Shown here: positions 1-11,928 of the stretch, one piece after another
Layout of the letters: each line of letters begins with the position of its first letter
Position numbering within the stretch: the stretch's first letter is position 1
From: Pseudolabrys sp. FHR47
Lineage (GTDB): Bacteria > Pseudomonadota > Alphaproteobacteria > Rhizobiales > Xanthobacteraceae
DNA: 64,000 bases
Direction: 5' to 3'
NCBI RefSeq assembly: GCF_005153485.1
Contig: NZ_CP039740.1
Coordinates: forward strand, 806,001-870,000
Notes under the pieces: model-generated
The model's database searches: none
Told to the model about the DNA's origin: nothing
Seen by the model: only the letters and a program-made list of their open reading frames with translations
Position numbers and translations under genes: made by a program

Positions 1-149
1 TGCGTCAGGAAGTGATGCAGGATCCGCTGGTGCAGGCGGTGCTGAAAAAGTTTCCCGGCGCCAAGGTCGGCGAAATCACCCAGCAGGGCGAGGAGCCGCC
101 GCTCGACGAAAGTGGCCTGCCGCCGCTGGACATGGAAGAGGAAGACTAG
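1..149 (+). CDS. dnaX: DNA polymerase III subunit gamma/tau, C-terminal end (partial)
   Basis: The window opens inside an ORF whose first complete codon is at base 3 and which stops with TAG at 147-149. The visible 48 residues end in an acidic tail (LDMEEED). This matches the end of alphaproteobacterial DnaX, the clamp-loader subunit that organises the replicative polymerase. The identification rests on the tail and on the following ybaB-recR pair, a classic dnaX-ybaB-recR order. The ATPase domains lie outside the window. Confidence 0.8.
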   Translation, partial: RQEVMQDPLVQAVLKKFPGAKVGEITQQGEEPPLDESGLPPLDMEEED

Positions 150-150
150 C

Positions 151-195
151 GCATGATCCCGAAAAGGGGTCACCGGTTTTCGGATCAGATCATGC
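151..195. repeat. Rhizobiales interspersed palindrome (GCATGATC type)
   Basis: An imperfect inverted repeat starts GCATGATCC and ends GATCATGC, with CCGAAAA and TTTTCGG inner arms. This 45-bp element type is common between genes in Rhizobiales. It sits directly after the dnaX stop and just before the AAGGAG ribosome binding site of ybaB, so it would lie in the shared transcript. Confidence 0.75.
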
Positions 196-211
196 GCAAA
201 GGAGAATAAGT

Positions 212-529
212 ATGCGCGATTTCATGGGCATGATGAAGCAGGCCGCGCAGCTGCAGTCGAAGATGCAGGAGATGCAGGCCGAGCTCGACACCATCGAGGT
301 GGAAGGCACGGCTGGCGGCGGCATGGTCAAGGTCACGCTGACCGCGAAGGGCGCGCTCAAGGGTGTGAAGATCGACGATTCGCTGTTGCAGCCGTCCGAG
401 AAGGAAATCGTCGAGGACCTGCTGGTCACCGCGCATGCCGATGCGCGCCGCAAGGCCGAGACCGTGCTCGCCGAGAAGATGAAGGCGATGACCGGCGGTC
501 TGCCGCTGCCGCCGGGGCTGTTGGGGTAG
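212..529 (+). CDS. ybaB: YbaB/EbfC family nucleoid-associated protein
   Basis: A 105-residue protein of the YbaB/EbfC family. These are small dimeric DNA-binding proteins that coat the nucleoid and are nearly always encoded between dnaX and recR. Seen here: the N-terminal helix rich in Met and Gln (MKQAAQLQSKMQEMQ), the central GGGMVKVT strand segment, and a C-terminal PLPPGLLG tail typical of the family. Length is normal. The start is supported by AAGGAG about 8 bases upstream. It is probably co-transcribed with dnaX and recR. Confidence 0.95.
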   Translation: MRDFMGMMKQAAQLQSKMQEMQAELDTIEVEGTAGGGMVKVTLTAKGALKGVKIDDSLLQPSEKEIVEDLLVTAHADARRKAETVLAEKMKAMTGGLPLPPGLLG

Positions 530-553
530 GATGACTGGCGACGACCTCTCGTT

Positions 554-640
554 CGTCATGCCCGGCCTTGTGCCGGGCATCCACGTCTTGAGCGTCGCAT
601 TGAAGACGTGGATGGCCGGGACAAGCCCGGCCACGACGGA
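554..640. repeat. Interspersed palindromic repeat, family A (TCATGCCCGGCC)
   Basis: An 87-bp imperfect palindrome. The left arm CGTCATGCCCGGCC is answered by the right arm GGCCACGACGG, and inner arms CCACGTCTT/AAGACGTGG flank a short spacer. Related copies lie at 15181, 17352, 23035 and 32947. It separates ybaB from recR and could form a strong mRNA hairpin. Confidence 0.8.
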
Positions 641-647
641 GTAGGAA

Positions 648-1253
648 ATGCCCACCGCCGTTGCCGGACCTGAAATCGAGCGTCTGATTCAGTTGCTCGC
701 GCGCCTGCCGGGCCTCGGTCCACGCTCGGCGCGCCGCGCGGCGCTGTTCCTGATCAAGAAGCGCGAGCAGGTGATGACGCCGCTCACCAATGCGCTGCAG
801 ACCGCGCTCGAGAAGATCGTCGTTTGCAAGACCTGCGGCAACATCGATACCCATGACCCGTGCACTGTGTGCACCGACACGCGGCGCGATCGATCGATCC
901 TGGTCGTCGTCGCCGACGTTGCCGATCTGTGGGCGCTGGAGCGCGCCCATGCCGTCAACGGCCGTTATCATGTCCTCGGCGGCACTTTGTCGCCGCTCGA
1001 CGGTGTCGGTCCGCAGGACCTGTCGATCGAGGCTTTGGTCAAGCGCGCCCATGAGCCGGAAGTCAGCGAGGTCATCCTCGCGCTCAATGCCACGGTCGAT
1101 GGCCAGACCACGGCGCACTACATCACCGAACTGCTCGCTGACGCCAATGTGAAGGTCACGCGCCTCGCCCACGGCGTGCCGGTCGGCGGCGAACTCGATT
1201 ATCTCGACGAAGGCACTTTGTCGGCGGCGATGAAGCAGCGGACGCTGTTTTAG
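648..1253 (+). CDS. recR: Recombination mediator protein RecR
   Basis: RecR acts with RecF and RecO to load RecA on gapped single-stranded DNA. The 201-residue length is typical. Seen: helix-hairpin-helix-like [10 protein letters not shown] near residues 21-30, a four-cysteine zinc site (C60, C63, C72, C75), and a Toprim domain ([15 protein letters not shown]) followed by a conserved C-terminal [11 protein letters not shown] segment. It follows ybaB, with a palindromic repeat in between. Confidence 0.96.
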   Translation: MPTAVAGPEIERLIQLLARLPGLGPRSARRAALFLIKKREQVMTPLTNALQTALEKIVVCKTCGNIDTHDPCTVCTDTRRDRSILVVVADVADLWALERAHAVNGRYHVLGGTLSPLDGVGPQDLSIEALVKRAHEPEVSEVILALNATVDGQTTAHYITELLADANVKVTRLAHGVPVGGELDYLDEGTLSAAMKQRTLF

Positions 1254-1274
1254 CCTTGGGCACCGGACCCTAGT

Positions 1275-1372
1275 CTCCGTTCGTCCCCGCGAAAGCGGGG
1301 ACCCAGCTCTTCGCACCCCAGGCATTGCCGTTTCGCTTCTGGGCCCCCGCTTTCGCGGGGGCGAACGGATTT
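1275..1372. repeat. Interspersed palindromic repeat, family B (GTCCCCGCGAAAGCGGGG)
   Basis: A 98-bp inverted repeat with outer arms CTCCGTTCG/CGAACGGA and GTCCCCGCGAAAGCGGGG hairpins facing each other. It lies between the 3' ends of recR and the AraC-type gene. Either hairpin could help transcript termination, but there is no T-run. Other copies: 9802, 22260, 23299 and 52560. Confidence 0.8.
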
Positions 1373-1393
1373 GGTTTTCGTCTTCGATGCAAA

Positions 1394-2275
1394 TTACTTC
1401 CCCGCCAGCACCCGTTCGCGAAATTCGCTCGGCGCGAGCCCTGTCGCCACCGTGAAGGTGCGGGTGAAATAGGCCGGATCGTTGAAGCCGAGCGCGTAGG
1501 CGACCTTCGACACCGGCATGTTGGTATAGACGAGTTGACGGCGCGCCTCGCGCACCAGCCGGTCACGGATCAGGTGTGAGGCCGGACAGCCGAATGCCTC
1601 GCGGGTCAGTCGCGACAGATGCGTTGGCGTTATCTTCAGCGCCGCAGCGTAGCGCGCCACCGCCCAGTGCTCGCGAAAGTGCTCGTCGATCAACGCCTCG
1701 AAGCGGTCGACCAGCCGGTCGCCGGCCGTGACAGTGCCCTGCGCCGTCTGCGCGGCGAGTTGGCGTGCGACCAGGCCAAGCAGCGCTGCCGACAGAGCCT
1801 TGAGCACATGGGCGCGCGCAAAGTTGCGGCCGTCATATTCGGCGAAGATGTCCTGCATCAGCCGGCGCAGGGCGGGCGTTGCGCGCAGCAGCGCCGCGTC
1901 CGACAGCACACGCGACAGGCCTTCCGACGGCGCGATCGCTTCGTCGAGAATCTCCGTGGCGATGGTCACCACCCAGCCTTGGGTGCCGCGCGTGAACTGA
2001 TAGCCGTGGACGTGTCCGGCCGGCATGTTGATGGCGACCATCGGCCGAAGCCGGAACTCGCGGCCCTCGATATTGGCGCGGCCGCCGCCCTTGGCGATCA
2101 GCAGCACCTGATGCAGCCGGCCGTGTCGGTGCGGCGGGAACTGCCAGTCGTGCAGCACCGAACGGGCGGCGATCGTCTCGCAGTGCACCACGTCGGGGAG
2201 GGCGCGATCCTCGCCGAACAGGTTGTAGGTCAGGATCGCTGGCAAGGTCGAAAGTTTGAGCGGAGCGCGCGGCAT
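1394..2275 (-). CDS. pobR: AraC family regulator, PobR-like, divergent from pobA
   Basis: An AraC-type activator of about 293 residues. The N-terminal half is a cupin-like ligand domain (HRHGRLHQVLLIAKGG). The C-terminal 100 residues carry the two helix-turn-helix motifs (ITPTHLSRLTREAFG and VSKVAYALGFNDPAYFTRTF). It is divergent from pobA with about 100 bp between them, the arrangement of AraC-type PobR that activates pobA in response to 4-hydroxybenzoate; the ligand is inferred from that context. The start is uncertain: ATG at 2275 fits the family better, but an in-frame ATG at 2311 would add 12 residues. Neither has a strong ribosome binding site. A TTGTACAA palindrome sits at 2283-2290. 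Confidence 0.85.
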   Translation of the reverse strand: MPRAPLKLSTLPAILTYNLFGEDRALPDVVHCETIAARSVLHDWQFPPHRHGRLHQVLLIAKGGGRANIEGREFRLRPMVAINMPAGHVHGYQFTRGTQGWVVTIATEILDEAIAPSEGLSRVLSDAALLRATPALRRLMQDIFAEYDGRNFARAHVLKALSAALLGLVARQLAAQTAQGTVTAGDRLVDRFEALIDEHFREHWAVARYAAALKITPTHLSRLTREAFGCPASHLIRDRLVREARRQLVYTNMPVSKVAYALGFNDPAYFTRTFTVATGLAPSEFRERVLAGK

Positions 2276-2339
2276 GTTCGATTTGTACAAGATATCGTCG
2301 GCTCGATCCATTCCCCGCCGCGCGTCTTTTGGGCGATAG

Positions 2340-4909
<2,570 letters not shown>

Positions 4910-4924
4910 GGCGCTCTTTCTTCA

Positions 4925-5037
4925 CCTCTCCCCATCCAAAGTCGGATTTATCCGACTTTGGCATTTTGAATGCCTAACCCGGATATATCCGGGTTGGGTT
5001 GGAGAGGTCGACGCGCGAAGCGCGTCGGGAGAGGGGG
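4925..5037. repeat. Nested palindrome cluster (family D outer arms)
   Basis: Outer arms CCTCTCCCC and GGAGAGG/GAGAGGGGG enclose three perfect or near-perfect hairpins: 4938-4959 (AAAGTCGGAT arms, TT loop), 4976-4995 (a fully symmetrical 20-mer with a GATATATC centre) and 5011-5025 (ACGCGC/GCGCGT arms, GAA loop). It lies upstream of the AmpG-like gene and downstream of rmuC. The composite looks like insertion of smaller units into a family D repeat. Confidence 0.75.
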
Positions 5038-5060
5038 TTATAGCACCGGGAGACTTGCAA

Positions 5061-5100
5061 ACCCCTCTCCCCAACCCTCTCCCCACAGGAGAGAGGGGGG
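5061..5100. repeat. Interspersed repeat, family D (CCCTCTCCCC)
   Basis: Contains tandem CCCCTCTCC and CCCTCTCCCC blocks followed by AGGAGAGAGGGGGG, forming a C-rich/G-rich inverted repeat next to the nested palindrome cluster. It is related to repeats near 23170, 54889 and 63925. Confidence 0.65.
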
Positions 5101-5127
5101 CGCGCCAAGTGCTGGGCGCGGCAGAGC

Positions 5128-6267
5128 CTACTCCCCCGCGATCTTGCGCACCGGCGCGGCGATCACGTCGGCGCTGGCGGGCGTGTCGGCGTCGAAATCG
5201 AGGCCCTCGATCTTGCCGGCGCGCTTCTCGATCTTGCCGGTCGAGATCAGGATGCTGTCAATGTCGGCATTGGCCTGGTTGAAGTGCGATTGCAGCTTGC
5301 GCACGCGCTCGGACAGCAAGGTGACGTCCTTCATCATCATGCCGACCTCGGTGCGGATCTGGTCGGCGGCCTCGCGCATCTCGGCATCCTTGCGCACCTG
5401 CTTGATGACCTGAATCGCCATGACCATCAAAGTCGGCGACACGATCATGACGCGGGCGCGCTGCGCCTTCTGCACCAGATCGTCGAACTGTTCGTGCAGA
5501 TCGGCATAGACCGATTCCGACGGGATGAACATCAGCGCGATGTCCTGTGTCTCGCCGGGCAGGAGATATTTGCCGGCAATATCGGAGACATGTTTGGTGA
5601 TGTCGGTGCGCACGCGGGCGGCGGCGAACTTGCGTTCCTCGTCGCTCTCGGCGGCGCGCAGCGCAGTCAGCGCCTCGAGCGGAAACTTGGCGTCGATTAC
5701 CAAAGGCCCGGAGTCGGGCATGAACACCACGCAGTCCGGCTTGGTGCGGTTCGACAGGCTGTACTGGAATTCGTAGGCGCCCTTCGGCAGCACATCCATG
5801 ATGATGGCCTCGAGCTGGCCCTGTCCGAAGGCGCCGCGCGACTGCTTGTTGCTCAGCACGTTCTGCAACGAGGTCACGGTCGACGAGAGTTCAGTGATGT
5901 TCTTCTGCGCCGAATCGATCACCGCCAGCCGCGAATGCAGCGCCTGCAAATGATCGGAGGTGTGCTTGGCGGTGGTCTTCATCGACTCGCCGAGGTTCTG
6001 GCTCACCGCGTCGAGCCGGGTGTTGACCGTCTGGGCCAGTTGGCCGTGCGCGTTCTGCAGCCACGCGCCCATGGCGTCGAGCCGTGCGTTGAGTTCGCGC
6101 AGCCGCTGGTCCTGCTCCGCGTCGACCTCCGGCTTCTTCGGCCGCAGCAGAATGACCAGGATGGCGATGAGGCAGATGACGGCGAGCGCCGCGATGGCCA
6201 GCCCGACGGGCAGGGCAGCCGACGATTGCAGGAATTCGCGAAGCTGATCGGTCAGGGGAGGGTTCAT
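5128..6267 (-). CDS. rmuC: DNA recombination protein RmuC homolog
   Basis: A 379-residue RmuC family protein, associated in E. coli with limiting inversion and recombination at short inverted repeats. Layout: N-terminal membrane anchor (about residues 18-42, LPVGLAIAALAVICLIAILV), a coiled-coil stretch (about 50-130), then the RmuC nuclease-like core with KPDCVVFMPDSGPLVIDAKFPLE near residues 178-200 and FIPSESVYADL further on. Length is normal. It is transcribed away from def, and the genes around it are unrelated. Confidence 0.93.
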   Translation of the reverse strand: MNPPLTDQLREFLQSSAALPVGLAIAALAVICLIAILVILLRPKKPEVDAEQDQRLRELNARLDAMGAWLQNAHGQLAQTVNTRLDAVSQNLGESMKTTAKHTSDHLQALHSRLAVIDSAQKNITELSSTVTSLQNVLSNKQSRGAFGQGQLEAIIMDVLPKGAYEFQYSLSNRTKPDCVVFMPDSGPLVIDAKFPLEALTALRAAESDEERKFAAARVRTDITKHVSDIAGKYLLPGETQDIALMFIPSESVYADLHEQFDDLVQKAQRARVMIVSPTLMVMAIQVIKQVRKDAEMREAADQIRTEVGMMMKDVTLLSERVRKLQSHFNQANADIDSILISTGKIEKRAGKIEGLDFDADTPASADVIAAPVRKIAGE

Positions 6268-6395
6268 GGCGTGGGTTTTAACCCGATTCGGCGCGGGAGG
6301 GAACGAAGAGCGAACGGGCTTTCAGACGAGCCGAAATCAGCGCCTTTTGGGCGATTCCGTTGACCTTCCAGCTCGCACCCCTTACATCGCCGACC

Positions 6396-6953
6396 ATGGC
6401 GATCCGCGACATCCTCATCATCCCCGAAAAGAAGCTCCGGCTGGTTTCCGAGCCGATCAAGGCGTTCGACAAGCCGCTGCGCACTTTGGTCGACGACATG
6501 TTCGAGACCATGTACGAGGCGCCGGGCATTGGGCTCGCCGCCATCCAGATCGGCGAGCCGGTCCGCGTCGTCACCATTGACGTCGCCAAGAAGGACGACC
6601 CGAAGGCGCCGCAGGTCTTTATCAATCCGGAGATCGTTTGGTCCTCGGAGGAGCACTCGGTCTACGAGGAAGGCTGCCTGTCGATTCCGGAATATTACGA
6701 GGAGGTCGAGCGGCCGGCGAAGGTGCGGGTCAAGTTCTTCGACGCCGACGGCAAGCCGCAAGAACTGGAAGCCGACGGTCTGCTAGCGACCTGCCTGCAG
6801 CACGAGATCGACCACCTCAACGGTGTGCTGTTCATCGATCACATTTCCAAACTGAAGCGCGATCGCGTGATCAAGAAGTTTACCAAGGCCGCCAAGCACG
6901 GCGTCTCGCCCGCGCTCGCCAAGGATAAAGAGCCGTCGCATCATATCGGCTGA
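6396..6953 (+). CDS. def: Peptide deformylase
   Basis: Removes the formyl group from the N-terminal Met of nascent proteins. 185 residues from ATG 6396; an in-frame ATG at 6360 would add a non-conserved 12-residue extension and is less likely, because the family starts with the xIRxILxxP pattern seen here. All three motifs are present: GIGLAAIQ (44-51), EGCLSIP with C94, and QHEIDH with H136, E137 and H140 as metal ligands and catalytic acid. It forms an operon with fmt 17 bp downstream. Confidence 0.97.
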   Translation: MAIRDILIIPEKKLRLVSEPIKAFDKPLRTLVDDMFETMYEAPGIGLAAIQIGEPVRVVTIDVAKKDDPKAPQVFINPEIVWSSEEHSVYEEGCLSIPEYYEEVERPAKVRVKFFDADGKPQELEADGLLATCLQHEIDHLNGVLFIDHISKLKRDRVIKKFTKAAKHGVSPALAKDKEPSHHIG

Positions 6954-6970
6954 GGCCGAAGGATAGGCTC

Positions 6971-7894
6971 ATGTCGCTCCGCCTCATCTTCATGGGCACG
7001 CCCGACTTCGCGGTGCCGACCTTGCTGGCGCTGCATGCGGCCGGGCATGAGATCGCCGCGGTCTATACGCGCGCGGCCAAGCCCGGCGGGCGGCGCGGCC
7101 TCGATCTGGTGCCGACGCCGGTTGAGCGTGAAGCGACCAAACTCGGGCTCAAGGTGCTGACGCCGAAATCCCTGCGCAACGACGAGGCGCAGGCCGAATT
7201 CGTCGCTCTCAACGCCGATGCCGCCATCGTCGTCGCTTACGGCCTTATCCTGCCGAAACCTGTGCTGGAAGCGCCGCGGCTCGGCTGCTTCAATGTCCAT
7301 GCCTCGCTGCTGCCGCGCTGGCGCGGCGCTGCGCCCATTCACCGCGCCATTATGGCCGGCGATGCCGAGACCGGCGTCACCATCATGCAGATGGACGAGG
7401 GCCTCGACACCGGCGCCATGATGATGCGCGAGGCAATGCCGATCGCCGCCGACGCCACGACCGGTGAATTGCACGATGCGCTAGCCGCGATGGGCGCGCG
7501 GCTGATGCCGGTAGCGCTGGCCGCGGCCGATCGCGGTTCGCTCAAGCCGACGCCGCAGCCGGCCGAGGGCGTCACCTACGCCGAGAAGATTGCCAAAAGC
7601 GAAGCGCGCATCGACTGGTCGCGACCGGCGCGCGACGTGCACAATCACATCCGCGGTCTGTCGCCGTTTCCCGGCGCCTGGTTCGAGTTCGACGGCGCGC
7701 GCGTGAAAGTGCTGCGCTCGACACTTGGGTCGGGGTCCGGTGCGCCCGGCACCGCATTGGACGACAATCTCACCATCGCCTGCGGCGACGGCGCGGTGCG
7801 ACTCGTCCAGGTGCAGCGTGAAGGCAAGAAGGCCATGAGCGCCGAGGAATTCCTGCGCGGCAATGCGCTGCGAAAGGGAACGGCCCTGTCGTGA
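6971..7894 (+). CDS. fmt: Methionyl-tRNA formyltransferase
   Basis: Formylates initiator Met-tRNA with 10-formyl-tetrahydrofolate. 307 residues, usual length. Seen: [12 protein letters not shown] at the N-terminus, the catalytic and folate-binding [17 protein letters not shown] block, the [14 protein letters not shown] segment, and a C-terminal OB-type domain. It sits directly behind def, the common functional partnership. Its TGA overlaps the GTG start of the next gene by four bases. Confidence 0.97.
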   Translation: MSLRLIFMGTPDFAVPTLLALHAAGHEIAAVYTRAAKPGGRRGLDLVPTPVEREATKLGLKVLTPKSLRNDEAQAEFVALNADAAIVVAYGLILPKPVLEAPRLGCFNVHASLLPRWRGAAPIHRAIMAGDAETGVTIMQMDEGLDTGAMMMREAMPIAADATTGELHDALAAMGARLMPVALAAADRGSLKPTPQPAEGVTYAEKIAKSEARIDWSRPARDVHNHIRGLSPFPGAWFEFDGARVKVLRSTLGSGSGAPGTALDDNLTIACGDGAVRLVQVQREGKKAMSAEEFLRGNALRKGTALS

Positions 7895-8394
7895 GCCAGG
7901 CTATTCGCACAGAAACGCCGGCCGACATCGAGGCGATCCGCGCGGTCAATACGGCGGCTTTCGGCGGCGCGCAGGAAGCGGCGCTGATTGATGCTTTGCG
8001 CGACGATGGCGACTTGTTGCTGTCGCTGGTGGCCGAGATTGGCGGCGGCATCATCGGTCATGTCGCGTTCTCGCGCACGCATGTTGAACATGAGGGCGGC
8101 GCCGATCCGGCTGTTGCCCTCGCGCCGGTTGCCGTGCGGCCTGAGCATCGGCGCAAGGGCGTCGGCCGCGCACTGGTGCAAAGCGGACTAGAGCAGCTTA
8201 CCGAGCGCGGCGAGACTTTGGTCTTCGTTCTGGGCGAGCCTGAGTATTACGGCCGCTTCGGCTTCAGCACGGGACCTGCCGCGCATTTCGCCTCGCCCTA
8301 TGCCGGGCCTTATTTCCAATCGTTGATGCTGTCGGAGCGCGCGCCGTCGTCCGGTGCCGTCCGTTACGCACGCGCTTTTGCGGCCTTATCTTGA
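7891..8394 (+). CDS. GNAT family N-acetyltransferase (YhbS-like)
   Basis: A 167-residue GNAT acetyltransferase. The acetyl-CoA pyrophosphate-binding motif is [17 protein letters not shown], preceded by the beta-strand APVAV. The later [13 protein letters not shown] motif is typical of the YhbS subgroup. The GTG start overlaps the fmt stop, so translation is probably coupled. The substrate is unknown. Its position inside a def-fmt-truA block suggests convenience rather than a proven role in translation. Confidence 0.9.
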   Translation: MSQAIRTETPADIEAIRAVNTAAFGGAQEAALIDALRDDGDLLLSLVAEIGGGIIGHVAFSRTHVEHEGGADPAVALAPVAVRPEHRRKGVGRALVQSGLEQLTERGETLVFVLGEPEYYGRFGFSTGPAAHFASPYAGPYFQSLMLSERAPSSGAVRYARAFAALS

Positions 8395-8570
8395 ATTTCC
8401 TCTACTAGCGTATCATCGAATATGACGTCGCAGGGTTTGCTGACTTAGGCGCCATGAAGGCCTCGTCGGGCTCGTTCAAGTCCGGCGTGCCGGCAAGCAT
8501 CCGATGCTGGCAGATGAGTTTCTGCGTGAACACCGGTGCGAGCCGGCACCCGGATCGACTGAGCCTGTTA

Positions 8571-8843
8571 TTAGCGATTGCCGCCGCCGCCGCCGCCGCC
8601 ACCGCCGCCGGCAAGGGCGCCATGGTCGATGTCGTTGCTGCCCGGCTGCCGCACGCCGTATTTGGAAGAACTTTCACCGCACAAGTGCCAGTAACCGGCG
8701 CCGGTCAGGGTGGTGTTGACCCAGCAATAGGCGCCTTGCTTGACCGGTCCGCCCAGCGAGTTGGTCCGCGGGCCGGTCGAGGCGTTGGCGGCTGTGGCGG
8801 CGGTCATGGCGATCATGGCGGCCAAAATGGCGATTTTCTTCAT
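8571..8843 (-). CDS. Small secreted protein with poly-Gly tail
   Basis: A 90-residue ORF beginning MKKIAILAAMIAMTAATAANA, a clear Sec signal peptide with likely cleavage after ANA. The ATG at 8843 has an ideal AGGAG upstream; a longer in-frame start at 8906 would bury the signal and is rejected. The mature protein has two cysteines (YCWVNTT and WHLCGE) that could form a disulfide, and ends in ten glycines then NR, encoded by CCG/CCA triplets on the plus strand. It is antisense to its neighbours. No known family recognised; function unknown. Confidence 0.75.
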   Translation of the reverse strand: MKKIAILAAMIAMTAATAANASTGPRTNSLGGPVKQGAYCWVNTTLTGAGYWHLCGESSSKYGVRQPGSNDIDHGALAGGGGGGGGGGNR

Positions 8844-9050
8844 AACGTCTCTCCTGTTGATCGATTTGCCGTGGGCCGGGCGGCGGTGCCCGTCCCCTCT
8901 CACCATGAGTGTGCCGGGGCGTCCTCCCGGTTCACGCCCGGCTCAAATTATTTGGGGGTGAACCCGCCGCCTTCCGCTGCGGCCGCGAGGGCGTGACTTG
9001 CGGTGAAATCGCGGTTACTGGAGCGCACCAGGACGCCACCCAGGCAGGCC

Positions 9051-9797
9051 ATGCCCCGCTACAAGCTCATCATCGAATATGACGGCGCGCCGTTCTGCGG
9101 CTGGCAGTATCAGGCCGACCAGGTGACGGTGCAGGGTGTGCTGACGTCTGCCGTCAAGGCACTGACCGGCGAGGACGTGCTGGTGCAGGGCGCCGGCCGC
9201 ACCGATGCCGGCGTGCATGCACGCGGGCAGGTGGCCCATGTCGATCTGGCGCGCGAATGGCGCACGGACACCGTGCGCGACGCGCTCAATGCGCATTTGC
9301 GGCCGCATCCGGTGGCGGTGCTCAGCGCCGAGCGCGTTGGCGACGAATTCAATGCCCGCACCTCGGCAATCAAGCGCCATTACTTCTATCGCATCGTCAA
9401 TCGCCGGCCTGATCTGACCTTCGATCGCAATTACGCGTGGCGCGTGGCGCGGCCGCTCGATGCCGATGCCATGCACGAGGCGGCGCAGCGCCTTGTTGGC
9501 AAGCACGACTTCACCACATTCCGCTCCACCGAATGTCAGGCCAAGTCACCGGCCAAGACGCTCGACCGCCTCGACGTCATGCGGCACGGTGAAGAGATTC
9601 ACGTCTTCGCTTCGGCGCGTTCGTTCCTGCACAATCAGGTGCGTTCGATGGTCGGTTCGCTGATGAATACGGGTCTCAGCGGTCCTGGCGCATGGACCGC
9701 CGACGATCTGTCGGCGGCGCTGGAAGCGCGCGACCGCACCGCCTGCGGCCAGGTGGCTCCGCCGGACGGGCTTTATTTGATGAAGGTGGATTATTGA
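9051..9797 (+). CDS. truA: tRNA pseudouridine synthase A
   Basis: Converts uridines 38-40 of the tRNA anticodon arm to pseudouridine. 248 residues from ATG 9051; upstream in-frame codons to 9003 add a non-conserved extension. Seen: N-terminal [18 protein letters not shown] and the catalytic loop [11 protein letters not shown] with nucleophile D52, then [16 protein letters not shown] [16 protein letters not shown]. It often follows def-fmt in this lineage; here two unrelated genes intervene. Confidence 0.96.
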   Translation: MPRYKLIIEYDGAPFCGWQYQADQVTVQGVLTSAVKALTGEDVLVQGAGRTDAGVHARGQVAHVDLAREWRTDTVRDALNAHLRPHPVAVLSAERVGDEFNARTSAIKRHYFYRIVNRRPDLTFDRNYAWRVARPLDADAMHEAAQRLVGKHDFTTFRSTECQAKSPAKTLDRLDVMRHGEEIHVFASARSFLHNQVRSMVGSLMNTGLSGPGAWTADDLSAALEARDRTACGQVAPPDGLYLMKVDY

Positions 9798-9801
9798 GCT
9801 T

Positions 9802-9897
9802 GTCGTCCCCGCGAAAGCGGGGACCCATAACCTGTGCCCTATCGATAGGGCACGGCGTATGGGTCCCGGCTCGCGCTTCGCTTGGCCGGGACGACAG
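9802..9897. repeat. Interspersed palindromic repeat, family B
   Basis: A GTCGTCCCCGCGAAAGCGGGG hairpin faces a degenerate GGGTCCCGG...CCGGGACGAC arm, with an internal GTGCCCTATCGATAGGGCAC palindrome (9835-9854) in the middle. It lies between the convergent truA and dapE 3' ends and may serve as a two-way transcript end. Confidence 0.75.
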
Positions 9898-9902
9898 CTA
9901 GC

Positions 9903-11063
9903 CTAGCCAAAATACCGATCGACAATCTTCCGGTAGATTGACGTCAGCGCGCGCAGGTCCGCGACCGGCACGCGCTCGTCGATGGCATGCATGGTCTGGC
10001 CGACCAGGCCGAATTCCACCACCGGACAATAATGCGTGATGAAGCGCGCATCCGAGGTGCCGCCGGTGGTTGAGAGCGTCGGCGTGCGGCCGGTGGTTTC
10101 CTTGACCGCGTTGGACACCAACTCGGTGAACGGCCCCGGCTTCGTCACGAACACGCCCGCATTGGACGGCTGGAACCTGAATTCGAACTTGATCCTGCCG
10201 GCGGAGGCCTTCTCGGCGCGGGCCTGCAGCAGCGCCTTCAGCGACTCCAGCGTGTGGCAGTCGTTGAAGCGGATGTTGAACTGCGCGCGCGCCTCGCCGG
10301 GAATGAGGTTGACGGTCTTGTTGCCGACATCGACCGAGACGAATTCGAGGTTCGACGGCTGGAAGTTGGCGTTGCCGTTGTCGAGTGGCTCGGACAACAG
10401 GGCGTCGATCAGCTTGACGATGCCGCGCACCGGGTTGTCGGCGCGTTGCGGATAGGCGACGTGACCCTGCTTGCCGGTGACGATGAGATGGCCGTTGAGC
10501 GAGCCGCGGCGGCCGATCTTGATGGTGTCGCCCATCTCGTCCTGGTTGCTCGGTTCGCCGAGGATACAGTGGTCGAATTTCTCGCCCATGCCGGCGACCC
10601 ATTGCAGCAGCTTCGGCGTGCCGTTGACCGCGATGCTCTCTTCATCGCCGGTGATCAGGAACGAGATCGAGCCCTTCTTTGGCTTGCCGCCATTGGCGGA
10701 GAGGTGATCGAGCACGGCGGCGACCGCGCAGCCGATGCCGCCCTTCATGTCGACGGCGCCGCGGCCGTAGAGTTCGCCATTGGCGATGTCGCCGCCGAAT
10801 GGCGGATGGGTCCAGGCTTTTTCATCGCCGGTCGGCACCACGTCGGTATGGCCGGCGAAGGTCAAATGCGGCGCCTCGGTGCCGATGCGGGCATAGAAGT
10901 TCTCGACGTCGTCGGTGCCGGCTTCTGAGAACACCTTGCGGTGTACGGTGAAGCCGGCGGCCTTCAGCGTCGTCTCAAGATAGCTCAGCGCGCCGCCTTC
11001 CGCCGGCGTCACCGACGGACAGCGCAACAGCTCACGGGTAATGGCAACGGGATCGGCGGACAT
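9903..11063 (-). CDS. dapE: Succinyl-diaminopimelate desuccinylase
   Basis: A zinc amidohydrolase of lysine and peptidoglycan-precursor synthesis that releases LL-diaminopimelate from N-succinyl-LL-DAP. 386 residues, M20 peptidase family. Seen: metal-binding [21 protein letters not shown], and ITGDEES with the catalytic Glu pair; the dimerisation insert follows. It lies 7 bp downstream of dapD on the same strand, the expected two-gene succinylase-branch operon. Confidence 0.97.
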   Translation of the reverse strand: MSADPVAITRELLRCPSVTPAEGGALSYLETTLKAAGFTVHRKVFSEAGTDDVENFYARIGTEAPHLTFAGHTDVVPTGDEKAWTHPPFGGDIANGELYGRGAVDMKGGIGCAVAAVLDHLSANGGKPKKGSISFLITGDEESIAVNGTPKLLQWVAGMGEKFDHCILGEPSNQDEMGDTIKIGRRGSLNGHLIVTGKQGHVAYPQRADNPVRGIVKLIDALLSEPLDNGNANFQPSNLEFVSVDVGNKTVNLIPGEARAQFNIRFNDCHTLESLKALLQARAEKASAGRIKFEFRFQPSNAGVFVTKPGPFTELVSNAVKETTGRTPTLSTTGGTSDARFITHYCPVVEFGLVGQTMHAIDERVPVADLRALTSIYRKIVDRYFG

Positions 11064-11070
11064 TCGCGCC

Positions 11071-11928
11071 CTAGTCTCTCAACAGTTCGTTGATGCTCGT
11101 CTTGCTGCGCGTCTTCTCGTCGACGCGCTTGACGATCACCGCGCAGTACAGGCTCGGGCCCGGCTCGCCCTCGGGCAGCGGCTTGCCCGGCATGGTGCCG
11201 GAGACGACGACGGAGTAGGGCGGCACTTCGCCCATATAGATCTTGCCGGTCTCGCGATCGACGATCTTGGTCGACTGGCCGAGATAGACGCCCATGCCGA
11301 GCACCGCGCCCTCGCGCACGATCACGCCCTCGACCACTTCCGAGCGCGCGCCGATGAAGCAATTGTCCTCGATGATCACCGGCCCGGCCTGCAGCGGCTC
11401 AAGCACGCCGCCGATGCCGACGCCGCCCGACAGGTGCACGTTCTTGCCGATCTGCGCGCAGGAGCCGACGGCGGCCCAGGTGTCGACCATCGTGCCCGAG
11501 CCGACATGGGCGCCGAGATTGACGAAGGACGGCATCAGGATCACGCCCGGTGCGATATAGGCCGACTTGCGCACCACCGAACCCGGCACGGCGCGGAAGC
11601 CCTCTTTCTTGAAGCGTGCGGCGGTCCAGCCCTTGAACTTGGAATCGACCTTGTCCCACCACTTGGCGCCACCGGGGCCGCCGGGAATGGTGCTCATGTC
11701 GTTGAGGCGGAACGACAGCAGCACGGCCTTCTTGAGCCACTGATTCACCTTCCACGAGCCATCGGCCTGCTTTTCGGCCGCGCGCGCCGCGCCGGAATCG
11801 AGCAGGCCCAGCGCCGTATCGACCGCCTTGCGCACCGCGCCCTTGGTCTTGGGCGTGACCTTGTCGCGGCCCTCGAAGGCCTCGTTGATGGTTTTTTCCA
11901 GGCTCTGGAGATTGATTTTGGCGGCCAT
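11071..11928 (-). CDS. dapD: Tetrahydrodipicolinate N-succinyltransferase
   Basis: Succinylates tetrahydrodipicolinate in the lysine/DAP pathway. 285 residues. The N-terminal helical domain ends around [15 protein letters not shown]. The C-terminal left-handed beta-helix shows hexapeptide-like repeats ([39 protein letters not shown]). First gene of the dapD-dapE pair; divergent from the HupE/UreJ gene. Confidence 0.97.
   Translation of the reverse strand: MAAKINLQSLEKTINEAFEGRDKVTPKTKGAVRKAVDTALGLLDSGAARAAEKQADGSWKVNQWLKKAVLLSFRLNDMSTIPGGPGGAKWWDKVDSKFKGWTAARFKKEGFRAVPGSVVRKSAYIAPGVILMPSFVNLGAHVGSGTMVDTWAAVGSCAQIGKNVHLSGGVGIGGVLEPLQAGPVIIEDNCFIGARSEVVEGVIVREGAVLGMGVYLGQSTKIVDRETGKIYMGEVPPYSVVVSGTMPGKPLPEGEPGPSLYCAVIVKRVDEKTRSKTSINELLRD

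Noticed and set aside
8405..8677. 90-codon minus-strand frame next to the small secreted gene
   Set aside because: It overlaps the secreted gene in another frame and lacks a signal or recognisable pattern; the AGGAG-preceded ORF is preferred.
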